Source of the DNA: Gammaproteobacteria bacterium | Lineage (GTDB): Bacteria; Pseudomonadota; Gammaproteobacteria; SZUA-152 | Direction: 5' to 3' | Assembly: GCA_003229995.1 (NCBI GenBank) | Contig: QIGJ01000029.1 | Coordinates: 1-6,332, forward strand | DNA: 6,332 bases | Shown here: positions 1 through 5,654 of the stretch, in pieces | Numbering within the stretch: position 1 is the stretch's first letter | Layout: every line of letters begins with the position of its first letter | Notes under the pieces: generated by a model | The model's database searches: none | The model's input: the letters and a program-made list of their open reading frames with translations, nothing else | What the model was told of the DNA's origin: nothing | Made by a program: the position numbers and the translations under genes

Positions 1-776
1 GATGGGGCAAGTCCAGTCTGTTTTATCAGCCATTGCGCAATAATACGATCAAAATCATCACCCCCCAACGCGGTATTGCCCGCTGTGGACATCACTTCAA
101 AAACACCCCGGTTAAGCCGCAGGATAGAAATATCAAAGGTGCCACCACCCAGATCATAAACCACATGGATACCTTCCGGGTTTTTGTCCAGACCATAAGC
201 CACGGCCGCTGCGGTGGGCTCATTCAGCAGACGCAATACCTGCAACCCCGCAAGCTGAGCCGCATCTTTGGTGGATTGTCGTTGCGCATCATCAAAATAG
301 GCGGGCACGGTAATCACCACACCGGTCAGTTCACCCCCCAGCGTTTCTTCGGCACGCTGTTTCAGATTTTTAAGAATTTCTGCTGACACTTCGACAGGGC
401 TGATATCTCCTGCCACGGTACGAATGCGTGGCACAGAAGAATCGCTGTCAACAAAATCATATTCGCTACAAGCACAGCCTTTGCAAATGTCAGCCAGACC
501 ACGCCCCACGTAACGCTTTACTGAGCTGATGGTATTGCGCGGATCACTGATGGCTGACTGTTTGGCGATGGCTCCCACTTGTGGCGCACCGGTTTCACGA
601 TAACGCACCACCGACGGCAACAAATGCACATCTTGTACATCCGGCAAGGTTTCGGCCTTGCCACTGCGTACCGAAGCCACCAAAGAATTGGTGGTGCCCA
701 GGTCAATACCTGCCGCCAGCTTGTGTTGATGCGGTGCAACCGCCTGACCGGGTTCACTGATTTGCAGAAGTGCCAT
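1..776 (-). CDS. hscA: HscA, specialised Hsp70 chaperone for Fe-S cluster transfer (5' part, cut by window edge)
   Basis: HscA is the Hsp70-class ATPase that, with HscB, acts on cluster-loaded IscU and drives transfer to acceptor proteins in the cytoplasm. Translating from the ATG at 776 gives 258 codons with no stop to the left edge, so the C-terminal half of the nucleotide-binding domain and the whole substrate-binding domain are missing. The start is fixed by the family N-terminus [10 protein letters not shown]. Hsp70 signatures are intact: the phosphate-1 motif GIDLGTTNS (residues 23-31), [11 protein letters not shown] (157-167), LLNEPTAAA (183-191) and the phosphate-2 motif DLGGGTFD (208-215). 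Residues 98-103 read CKGCAC, a CxxCxC cluster in subdomain IB where the E. coli protein, at equal length, has no cysteine. The gene starts 89 bases after the hscB stop and lacks a clear Shine-Dalgarno. DnaK is excluded by the N-terminal extension and the hscB context. Confidence 0.96.
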   Translation of the reverse strand, partial: MALLQISEPGQAVAPHQHKLAAGIDLGTTNSLVASVRSGKAETLPDVQDVHLLPSVVRYRETGAPQVGAIAKQSAISDPRNTISSVKRYVGRGLADICKGCACSEYDFVDSDSSVPRIRTVAGDISPVEVSAEILKNLKQRAEETLGGELTGVVITVPAYFDDAQRQSTKDAAQLAGLQVLRLLNEPTAAAVAYGLDKNPEGIHVVYDLGGGTFDISILRLNRGVFEVMSTAGNTALGGDDFDRIIAQWLIKQTGLAP

Positions 777-865
777 ATAGAATATCTTAAGATGTATTGT
801 TAATTGTTTTGGGGGTTGTATCGTTGTGCATGAAGGCAGATCGCACGGGCCTTTAACACAGCCCT

Positions 866-1411
866 TTAATAATCACCCAGCTCATCTTCCAGGGTGTCAA
901 CTTCTTCGCCCAGGCGTCGGAAGAACTGCAATTTTCGACTCACATCTCGTGCCTGCTGCAAAGACGCCACACTGGCTTCGTTCAACAGGCTGGCCATTTT
1001 CGTCACTAATAATTTGTCATGTGCCGAAATATCATCGGCAATGATCCGCAATTGAGAAACAGAGTCGGCGCTGTTTTTCACATCCGCCAAGCGCTCACGC
1101 AATTCTATTTGCTCCATAAGAAAAGCACTATCGAAGGCCGTATCAGCATCATCAAGGGCAACACCTTGCAGTTCAAGCAAATAACGCCCTCGTGACAAAG
1201 GGTCTTTCAACACTCGATAAGCTTCATTTATGCGTGCAGACATTTGTACTGACAACCGACGCTCGGCCTCCGAGGCATTGGCAAATTTGTCAGGATGCGC
1301 AGCACGCTGTGCTTCACGATAACGCGCAGACAAAACCTTCAAATCAACATCAAAAGAAATCGGCAAGTCAAATAGTGAAAAAAAATTGCTGGAGAGATCC
1401 ACCGCTTGCAT
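866..1411 (-). CDS. hscB: HscB, J-domain co-chaperone of HscA
   Basis: HscB binds IscU, delivers it to HscA and stimulates HscA ATP hydrolysis. With the ATG at 1411 the protein has 181 residues, against 171 in E. coli. The N-terminal J domain begins with NFFSLFDLP (residues 9-17) and carries the essential HPDKF loop (HPD at 39-41). The C-terminal three-helix domain has [10 protein letters not shown] (97-106), almost identical to the E. coli FLMEQLELRE patch that contacts IscU, and later RKLQFFRRL. An in-frame TTG at 1453 would add 14 residues and overlap iscA. I prefer the ATG because the extra residues are not family-like and the ATG lies 17 bases past the iscA stop. No good Shine-Dalgarno precedes it, so translation may be coupled to iscA. 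General DnaJ proteins are excluded because there is no G/F-rich or zinc-finger region. Confidence 0.95.
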   Translation of the reverse strand: MQAVDLSSNFFSLFDLPISFDVDLKVLSARYREAQRAAHPDKFANASEAERRLSVQMSARINEAYRVLKDPLSRGRYLLELQGVALDDADTAFDSAFLMEQIELRERLADVKNSADSVSQLRIIADDISAHDKLLVTKMASLLNEASVASLQQARDVSRKLQFFRRLGEEVDTLEDELGDY

Positions 1412-1428
1412 ACAAAAAATCGAAACAG

Positions 1429-1758
1429 CTAAACTGTGAAGCTTTCGCCACAACCACAGTTATCTTTTACGTTGGGGTTATTAAACGTAAACCCTTCATT
1501 CAACCCTTCTTTACCATAATCAAGTTCGGTACCGTCGAGATAAATCAGGCTTTTGGTATCCACCAGAACGCGCACGCCTTTGTCTTCAAACACCTCGTCA
1601 TTGCTGCCAACTTCATCAGCAAACTCGATAACATAAGCCATGCCCGAACAGCCGCTGGTTTTTACAGCTAGGCGCAGGCCGACACCCTTGCCCCGGTTTT
1701 CAAGAAAACCATGAATACGATCTGCGGCTGATTGCGTTAATGTTATCGACATTGTCAT
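1429..1758 (-). CDS. iscA: IscA, A-type Fe-S carrier / iron-binding assembly protein
   Basis: IscA is an A-type carrier that accepts Fe-S clusters from IscU and hands them to client enzymes, especially [4Fe-4S] proteins. The 109-residue product has the three invariant cysteine ligands: C37 in TSGCSGMAY, and C101 and C103 in the C-terminal CGCGESFTV. The block [14 protein letters not shown] is near identical to E. coli IscA (NPNVKDECGCGESF), and this with its position between iscU and hscB separates it from SufA and ErpA. Two in-frame ATGs exist. The one at 1758 gives MTMSITLTQ, while the one at 1752 gives MSITL and exactly the 107 residues of E. coli IscA. A weak GTGA lies just upstream of the first, so the start is uncertain by two codons. 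The gene begins 26 bases after the iscU stop, consistent with one transcript. Confidence 0.96.
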   Translation of the reverse strand: MTMSITLTQSAADRIHGFLENRGKGVGLRLAVKTSGCSGMAYVIEFADEVGSNDEVFEDKGVRVLVDTKSLIYLDGTELDYGKEGLNEGFTFNNPNVKDNCGCGESFTV

Positions 1759-1784
1759 TTTTTCACGTTGTTAACTATATTATG

Positions 1785-2210
1785 TTACGCAGCTTTACCG
1801 GGGTTCTTCGCGTTATCTGAACCATCAGCGTTGTCTGCCTTGCCACGAAAATCTTCGATGGCGGCCTTGATGGCATCTTCCGCCAATACCGAGCAATGAA
1901 TTTTTACTGGGGGCAGAGCCAGCTCTTCAGCAAGATCGGTATTTTTAATCTGTCCCGCTTCTTCCAAAGTTTTACCTTTCACCCACTCCGTCAGCAGAGA
2001 ACTGGACGCTATCGCAGAACCGCAGCCATAGGTTTTAAAACGTGCCTCTTCGATGATGCCATCGTCGCTGACCTTGATCTGCAAACGCATGACATCACCA
2101 CACGCAGGCGCGCCCACCATGCCAGTACCCACAGAAGGATCATCTTTTTCCAGGGTACCCACATTACGCGGATGTTCATAATGATCTAAAACTTTGTCGC
2201 TATATGCCAT
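1785..2210 (-). CDS. iscU: IscU, Fe-S cluster assembly scaffold
   Basis: IscU is the scaffold on which sulfur from IscS and iron are combined into [2Fe-2S] clusters. The 141-residue protein starts MAYSDKVLDHYEHPRNVG, closely matching E. coli IscU. Cluster and sulfur-accepting residues are all present: C37 and D39 in APACGDVM, C63 in TYGCGSA, and H105 and C106 in KIHCSVL. LPPVK (99-103), the peptide bound by HscA, is exact, which ties this scaffold to the hscBA genes downstream. The body aligns without gaps, but the C-terminus runs about 13 residues beyond the 128-residue E. coli protein as a polar tail rich in Asp, Asn, Lys and Gly. The start is supported by length, homology and a good ribosome binding site. 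It is not a NifU (no NifU ferredoxin-like or C-terminal domain) and not SufU (no zinc-site insertion). Confidence 0.98.
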   Translation of the reverse strand: MAYSDKVLDHYEHPRNVGTLEKDDPSVGTGMVGAPACGDVMRLQIKVSDDGIIEEARFKTYGCGSAIASSSLLTEWVKGKTLEEAGQIKNTDLAEELALPPVKIHCSVLAEDAIKAAIEDFRGKADNADGSDNAKNPGKAA

Positions 2211-2213
2211 TTT

Positions 2214-2224
2214 TCACCTGCCTC
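2214..2224 (-). promoter_or_regulatory. Ribosome binding site of iscU
   Basis: Reading leftward on the minus strand the sequence is GAGGCAGGTGA, followed by AAA and the iscU ATG. It offers two purine-rich cores, GAGG about 10 bases and AGGTGA about 3 bases from the start codon. It is one of the two best-matched sites in the window, fitting the high amount of scaffold protein expected. Confidence 0.65.
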
Positions 2225-2239
2225 ACAGTTTTGCACTGT
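2225..2239 (-). repeat. Small inverted repeat in the iscS-iscU gap
   Basis: ACAGT and ACTGT flank a 5-base loop (GCAAA on the minus strand), immediately before the iscU ribosome binding site in a 75-base gap that is otherwise A/T-rich. The hairpin is short and could be chance. Its place is notable because in E. coli the iscS-iscU gap is where the small RNA RyhB acts to uncouple iscSUA from iscR. No run of U follows, so it is not an intrinsic terminator. Confidence 0.3.
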
Positions 2240-2285
2240 ATGTTAGTCGTCAGTTTTCTACGTTTTTTCAATCTATTTTTTCAAT

Positions 2286-3524
2286 TTAATGTGCTGCCCA
2301 TTTCACCTGAGACAAATCAATACCTTCTTTGTACATGTCCCATAATGGTGACAATGCACGCAGTTTTTCAATAGCTGCACGCACATGGATGATTGCATCA
2401 TCAATGTTCTCTTCTGTGGTAAACCGTCCGATGCTGAAACGGATGGAGCTGTGCGCCAGTTCGTCGTTACGTCCCAGGGCGCGTAATACATAAGAGGGTT
2501 CCAGGCTTGCCGAGGTACAGGCAGAGCCGGACGATACTGCCAGATCTTTCAGGGACATAATCAGGGATTCACCTTCAACGTAGTTGAAGCTGATATTGAA
2601 GATATTTGGTACACTTTGCGTCATATCTCCGTTGACGTACACCTCTTCGAGATCCTTGACGCCATCGTATAAACGGTCACGTAAAGCGGCAGCATGTGCC
2701 TGACCTTTAGCCATATCTTCTTGAGCGATGCGGAAGGCTTCCCCCATACCGACAATCTGGTGTGTGGCCAGAGTGCCGGAGCGCATGCCGCGCTCGTGAC
2801 CACCACCATGCGTCTGTGCTTCCAGACGAATGCGGGGTTTGCGGCGCACGTACAATGCACCCATACCCTTGGGGCCATAAATTTTATGTGCGGAAAAAGA
2901 CATCAAATCGACCTTCATCGTCGACAAATCAATGGTCACCTTACCGGCACTTTGCGCAGCATCGACATGAAAAACAATACCTCTGGCGCGAGTCAGTTCA
3001 CCAATGGCGGCAATATCCTGAATCACTCCCAGTTCGTTGTTGACGTGCATAATGGAAACCAGAATGGTGTCGTCACGCAGGGTTGCTTCCAGCTTGTCCA
3101 GATCAATCAATCCTGTGGGTTCCGGGTCAAGATAGGTGACTTCATACCCTTCACGTTCCAGTTGGCGACAGGTATCCAGCACGGCTTTATGTTCGGTTTT
3201 GCTGGTAATAATGTGTTTGCCTTTTTTACCGCTTTTTCCACCATAAAAATGCGCGATACCCTTGATGGCGAGATTATCCGATTCGGTGGCACCCGAGGTC
3301 CAGATAATTTCTTTGGGATTGGCATTCACCAGCGTCGCAACCTGTTTGCGTGCTTCTTCAACCGCCGTTTCTGCCGTCCAGCCATAAGCATGAGAGCGCG
3401 AAGCCGGATTGCCAAACTCACCGTCTGGTGTCAAAAACTGCATCATTTTTTTTGCGACACGAGGGTCCATGGGCGTGGTGGCCGCATAGTCCATGTAAAT
3501 TGGTCGTTGGTTCGAACTTGTCAT
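2286..3524 (-). CDS. iscS: IscS, housekeeping cysteine desulfurase
   Basis: IscS is a pyridoxal phosphate enzyme that converts cysteine to alanine and carries the released sulfur as a persulfide to IscU and other acceptors. The 412-residue protein aligns end to end with E. coli IscS (404 residues), with a few extra residues at the N-terminus and in the Gly/Lys loop near 97-103. H112 in [11 protein letters not shown] stacks on the cofactor, K214 in [12 protein letters not shown] forms the Schiff base, and C336 in [17 protein letters not shown] is the persulfide cysteine. The C-terminal segment [18 protein letters not shown], which in E. coli belongs to the IscU docking surface, is kept. The ATG at 3524 has AAAGG upstream. 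The gap to the iscU start is 75 bases. This copy, not its upstream neighbour, is the orthologue of E. coli iscS. Confidence 0.98.
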   Translation of the reverse strand: MTSSNQRPIYMDYAATTPMDPRVAKKMMQFLTPDGEFGNPASRSHAYGWTAETAVEEARKQVATLVNANPKEIIWTSGATESDNLAIKGIAHFYGGKSGKKGKHIITSKTEHKAVLDTCRQLEREGYEVTYLDPEPTGLIDLDKLEATLRDDTILVSIMHVNNELGVIQDIAAIGELTRARGIVFHVDAAQSAGKVTIDLSTMKVDLMSFSAHKIYGPKGMGALYVRRKPRIRLEAQTHGGGHERGMRSGTLATHQIVGMGEAFRIAQEDMAKGQAHAAALRDRLYDGVKDLEEVYVNGDMTQSVPNIFNISFNYVEGESLIMSLKDLAVSSGSACTSASLEPSYVLRALGRNDELAHSSIRFSIGRFTTEENIDDAIIHVRAAIEKLRALSPLWDMYKEGIDLSQVKWAAH

Positions 3525-3530
3525 TTATTG

Positions 3531-3538
3531 CTGCCTTT
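3531..3538 (-). promoter_or_regulatory. Ribosome binding site of iscS
   Basis: AAAGGCAG on the minus strand lies about 6 to 9 bases before the iscS ATG at 3524. The match to the anti-Shine-Dalgarno is partial (AAGG). It supports the 3524 start, which also agrees with the family N-terminus. Confidence 0.45.
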
Positions 3539-3545
3539 CATTTTC

Positions 3546-3563
3546 TCAATTCAGATCAATTCA
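3546..3563 (-). repeat. Short direct repeat TGAATTGA x2 upstream of iscS
   Basis: Two copies of TGAATTGA lie head to tail with a 10-base period in the 81-base gap between the two desulfurase genes. The unit is short and A/T-rich, so it may be chance. The 10-base spacing would put both copies on the same DNA face if a protein bound there. Confidence 0.3.
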
Positions 3564-3605
3564 AACGTTTCTTCAATCACTTTTTCAAGCAAATACAAAA
3601 CCGGA

Positions 3606-4769
3606 TCAGGCGCAGGCAACGGCGGCAAAGCTTTGCAACACACGCACTTGCTGTTTAAGGCAGTCAATAAAGCTGTCAATTTCAGCACGGCGCGATTCCT
3701 TACCCAGACTGACACGAATGGCTCCACGGGCACGCTCTGGTGAAACCCCCATGGCCAGCAACACATGGCTGGGCTCCACGTCACCAGTACCACAAGCCGA
3801 GCCGCTGGACACCGCCAGTCCCGCTTGATCAAGCCCCAGTAACAGGGTTTCACCATCGAGCCCCGGGAACGCAAAAAAGCTGGTATTCGGCAAACGTTCT
3901 GCCTGCTGACCAAAAATACACACCTGTGGCAATTCTGACCGCAAACGGGTTTCCAGGTAATGGCGCAACGTTTGTGTCTGTGCGCAGCGTATCGGTAATT
4001 CACTCAACGCTAATTCTGCCGCCTTGCCAAACCCCACAATAGCCGCCACATTCTCGGTACCGGCACGACGGGCTTTTTCATGATGACCACCATGCAACAT
4101 TGGCTCCATGTCCATAGCCTTATCCACAATCAGCGCACCTATGCCTTTGGGGCCATAAATTTTATGTGCGGAAAGGCTCATCAACTGCGCACCGCTATCG
4201 GTAAAGTTCACCGGAATTTTGCCCGCAGCCTGCACGGCATCAACCAGCAACGTGGCACCAAATTCATGCGCCAACGTCGCAATGGGTGCGGTTTCATAAA
4301 TAATACCGGTCTCATTATTCGCCAGCATCACCGCCAGAATCTTTGAACGATCTGCCGACATGCCGGAAAAAAGGGTCCGTAAATTTTCAGGTGCTAACTG
4401 ACCATCGTCATCCACACCGATTTCATCCAGTGTCCAGCCATATTTTTTCAAGGCAGTCGATGGAGTACGCACCGAGCTGTGCTCTACTCCGCTCAAAATA
4501 ATGTGGCCAGGTGTCAAACGGGATGCGCAACCTTTCAATGCAAGATTATTGGCTTCGGTACCACCACTGGTAAATACCACTTGTGAAGGGTGTGCATTAA
4601 CCAGTGCCGCCACTTGTTCCCGCGCAACATCCATCGCCGCACGAGCAATACGCCCAAACTGGTGACCACTGGAAGCGTTGCCGAACTGCTCACACAAAAA
4701 CGGCATCATGGCATCCAGCACCCGCTTTTCCAGAGGTGTGGTTGCGTTATAGTCAAAATAAATTGGCAT
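3606..4769 (-). CDS. Second NifS/IscS-type (group I) cysteine desulfurase
   Basis: This is a pyridoxal phosphate cysteine desulfurase paralogous to the adjacent iscS. From the ATG at 4769 it has 387 residues, starting MPIYFDYNATTPLEKRV. H97 (SGVEHSSV), Schiff-base K203 ([12 protein letters not shown]) and persulfide C326 (SSGSACGTGDVEPSHVLLAMG) are intact, so it should be active. It differs clearly from IscS: the cysteine loop reads CGTGDVEPSHVL instead of [12 protein letters not shown], and it ends at LQSFAAVACA without the SPLWDMYK... tail used by IscS for IscU docking. A TTG at 4790 would add seven residues; I prefer the ATG because MPIYFDYNATTP is the family start, although neither has a good Shine-Dalgarno. 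The iscR stop lies 31 bases upstream. I infer a sulfur donor sharing IscR control, with an unknown acceptor. The presence of an extra nifS-like gene does not by itself imply nitrogen fixation. Confidence 0.93.
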   Translation of the reverse strand: MPIYFDYNATTPLEKRVLDAMMPFLCEQFGNASSGHQFGRIARAAMDVAREQVAALVNAHPSQVVFTSGGTEANNLALKGCASRLTPGHIILSGVEHSSVRTPSTALKKYGWTLDEIGVDDDGQLAPENLRTLFSGMSADRSKILAVMLANNETGIIYETAPIATLAHEFGATLLVDAVQAAGKIPVNFTDSGAQLMSLSAHKIYGPKGIGALIVDKAMDMEPMLHGGHHEKARRAGTENVAAIVGFGKAAELALSELPIRCAQTQTLRHYLETRLRSELPQVCIFGQQAERLPNTSFFAFPGLDGETLLLGLDQAGLAVSSGSACGTGDVEPSHVLLAMGVSPERARGAIRVSLGKESRRAEIDSFIDCLKQQVRVLQSFAAVACA

Positions 4770-4800
4770 GGCGTGGAATAATGTGCTCAATGTAGTCAGG

Positions 4801-5298
4801 CTACATGCCTGTCACAGCCTGTAGCGGATTCTCTGCGATATCCGGCACCGCTTGATCCGGCACACCTGTCAACTGGCGCTCGGAAACCATTTTTACGTGA
4901 TCTTCCTGCACCAGATCACCCAACGAGATGCCCGTCAGAAAATCCTGGATCTGATCACTCAGCGAGCACCAAAGCTTATGTGTCAGGCAGGCTTCACCAT
5001 TTTGGCAATCGCCCTTGCCACCACAACGGGTCACCGATACCTTTTCATCGACGGCCGCGATCACCTGCGCCACACTGATTTCGCCCGCATTCCGACTCAG
5101 ACGATACCCTCCGCCCGGCCCTCGCGCGCTGGACACCAGCTCCTGCTTACGCAGGCGCGAAAACAGCTGTTCAAGGTAGGACAGGGAAATACCCTGCCGC
5201 TGGGAAATATCCGCCAACGTGATGGGGCGATCTTTTGCGTTTAATGCTAAATCCAGCATGGCCGTAACCGCATAACGACCTTTCGTTGTTAGTCTCAT
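4801..5298 (-). CDS. iscR: IscR, Rrf2-family [2Fe-2S] transcriptional regulator
   Basis: IscR represses the isc operon when it holds a [2Fe-2S] cluster and, with or without it, controls other genes such as suf. The 165-residue protein begins [20 protein letters not shown], near identical to E. coli IscR (162 residues). The winged helix-turn-helix includes [23 protein letters not shown] (written as residues 29-51), with S40, E43 and Q44 at the DNA-reading positions, and the wing RGPGGGYRL. Cluster ligands are complete: C92, C98 and C104 plus H107 in CLTHKLW. The C-terminal tail differs from E. coli and is probably disordered. The ATG at 5298 is fixed by homology and by AGAGGTGAAG just upstream; the same frame stays open upstream to a GTG at 5511, but that part is A/T-rich leader. 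Two IscR boxes upstream indicate autoregulation. Confidence 0.97.
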   Translation of the reverse strand: MRLTTKGRYAVTAMLDLALNAKDRPITLADISQRQGISLSYLEQLFSRLRKQELVSSARGPGGGYRLSRNAGEISVAQVIAAVDEKVSVTRCGGKGDCQNGEACLTHKLWCSLSDQIQDFLTGISLGDLVQEDHVKMVSERQLTGVPDQAVPDIAENPLQAVTGM

Positions 5299-5300
5299 AA

Positions 5301-5310
5301 CTTCACCTCT
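5301..5310 (-). promoter_or_regulatory. Ribosome binding site of iscR
   Basis: AGAGGTGAAG on the minus strand, with GAGGTGA as the core, lies a few bases before the ATG at 5298. It is the strongest Shine-Dalgarno in the window and decides the iscR start against the longer in-frame extension. Confidence 0.8.
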
Positions 5311-5343
5311 GTGGTCTCTAACCTTGACCTTGCGATGATTAAA

Positions 5344-5366
5344 TATACATATAAAATATATGTATA
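5344..5366 (-). repeat. 23-bp A/T-rich perfect palindrome upstream of iscR
   Basis: TATACATATA and TATATGTATA are perfect reverse complements separated by three bases (TTT on the minus strand). The structure ends 45 bases before the iscR ATG. It does not match type 1 or type 2 IscR boxes or the usual Fur box. It overlaps the -10 of a possible second promoter. It could be an operator for an unidentified dimeric regulator, an RNA hairpin in the leader, or a by-product of A/T richness; ten paired bases with one G-C pair per arm make chance less likely but not excluded. Confidence 0.6.
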
Positions 5367-5389
5367 AATCCAATACCACCCATATCCAA
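5361..5389 (-). promoter_or_regulatory. Possible second, iscR-proximal promoter
   Basis: TTGGAT (5384-5389) and TATACA (5361-5366) are separated by 17 bases, followed by A/T-rich DNA, and would start transcription near 5354, giving a leader of about 55 bases. The -35 matches the sigma70 consensus at only three of six positions and the -10 at four, so this is weak. Both direct repeats and the palindrome overlap it. Confidence 0.25.
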
Positions 5390-5394
5390 TACCA
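5368..5394 (-). repeat. 11-bp direct repeat TGGTATTGGAT x2
   Basis: Two exact copies of TGGTATTGGAT lie at 5384-5394 and 5368-5378, period 16 bases, directly upstream of the 23-bp palindrome. Exact 11-bp identity at this distance is unlikely by chance. It may be a repeated regulator half-site, a local duplication, or simply a remnant of slippage. Confidence 0.65.
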
Positions 5395-5440
5395 TCCGTG
5401 TTGTTTACGGATAAAAAACATACTAAAAAAGTGGAAATTC

Positions 5441-5487
5441 AACGAGAGCCTACAGAAACTGTAGTAACGGGTCAAACCACACTCGTT
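5441..5487 (-). repeat. Nested inverted repeat in the iscR leader
   Basis: An inner hairpin CTACAG-TTT-CTGTAG (5450-5464) is enclosed by an outer pair AACGAG (5482-5487) and CTCGTT (5441-5446). The outer pair leaves 17 unpaired bases on the 5' side and three on the 3' side, so as RNA it would form two stacked or bulged stems within the leader. No U-run follows, so it is not a standard terminator. It could be a stabilising or regulatory leader fold, or an operator in DNA form. Confidence 0.45.
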
Positions 5488-5537
5488 CACAACTTGCACC
5501 GATGACTGCACTAAAACCTGGGAGCAGCTCTGTATGA

Positions 5538-5562
5538 ATTCCTGATCAATTTAATCAACTAT
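5538..5562 (-). promoter_or_regulatory. IscR type 1 binding site, promoter-distal copy at the predicted start point
   Basis: The 25 bases on the minus strand begin ATAGTTGATT and end TGATCAGGAAT. Against the E. coli type 1 pattern ATASYYGAC...GTCRRSTAT I count 21 of 25 positions compatible, with the inverted half-sites intact. It overlaps the predicted transcription start, where a bound [2Fe-2S]-IscR dimer would block RNA polymerase. Confidence 0.75.
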
Positions 5563-5567
5563 TATCT

Positions 5568-5595
5568 ATTATCTATATCCGACAAATTTAGTCAA
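5568..5595 (-). promoter_or_regulatory. Main sigma70-type promoter of the isc operon
   Basis: TTGACT (-35, 5590-5595) and GATAAT (-10, 5568-5573) each match the sigma70 consensus at five of six positions, spaced 16 bases, on the minus strand. Transcription would begin near 5561. The -35 and spacer lie inside one IscR box and the start point inside the other, the arrangement expected of an IscR-repressed promoter. The heptamer AGATAAT occurs twice in tandem (5561-5574), so a second, less well spaced -10 is also present. Confidence 0.75.
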
Positions 5596-5599
5596 GTAA
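5575..5599 (-). promoter_or_regulatory. IscR type 1 binding site overlapping the -35 region
   Basis: The 25 bases on the minus strand begin TTACTTGACTA and end TTGTCGGATAT. I count 22 of 25 positions compatible with the E. coli type 1 IscR pattern, including the central TTGACTA and GTCGG half-sites. It covers the -35 and the spacer of the predicted promoter. Its centre is 37 bases from the centre of the second box. Confidence 0.8.
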
Positions 5600-5654
5600 T
5601 CATTCTAAGAACAATGCCACAAAGATTCAATCAGGAAAAATCTGTACAAACTGC

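Larger units (their letters stand above)
5299..5654 (-). other. Intergenic region and long 5' leader of the isc operon
   Basis: These 356 bases between the cysE stop and the iscR start hold no gene I can support. Going downstream on the minus strand they contain a featureless stretch of about 55 bases after cysE, an IscR box overlapping a sigma70 promoter, a second IscR box at the predicted start point, a nested inverted repeat, two 11-bp direct repeats and an A/T-rich palindrome ending 45 bases before iscR. If transcription starts near 5561 the untranslated leader is about 260 bases, long for a gene that only needs a repressor site. I found no stem plus U-run terminator for cysE, so read-through from cysE into iscR is possible. 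Confidence 0.7.

Noticed and set aside
33..386. Plus-strand open frame of 117 codons at the left edge
   Set aside because: It is antisense to the hscA nucleotide-binding domain, which translates cleanly on the minus strand.
841..880. GGGC/GCCC hairpin just after hscB
   Set aside because: Only four paired bases, no U-run, and hscA follows directly in the same operon, so it is not a convincing terminator.
1412..1453. Longer HscB starting at TTG 1453
   Set aside because: The 14 added residues overlap the end of iscA and are not HscB-like. The ATG at 1411 already gives a full J domain.
3521..3541. Six-codon leader frame MKGSNK whose stop overlaps the iscS ATG
   Set aside because: The ATGA overlap is suggestive of coupling, but the frame is tiny, and its interior supplies the iscS ribosome binding site. 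Nothing separates it from chance.
2694..3743. Plus-strand open frame of 349 codons across iscS
   Set aside because: It is antisense to iscS and the end of the paralogue, whose protein sequences are unmistakable. The translation is rich in His, Gln and Thr with no recognisable domain.
3606..4769. Reading the second desulfurase as evidence of a nif (nitrogen fixation) cluster
   Set aside because: No nifU or other nif genes are present, and all neighbours are housekeeping isc genes under IscR boxes.
5299..5511. 71-codon in-frame N-terminal extension of IscR from a GTG at 5511
   Set aside because: The family N-terminus [11 protein letters not shown] begins at 5298 with a strong ribosome binding site. 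The extension is A/T-derived, rich in Phe, Ile and Tyr, and unlike any IscR.
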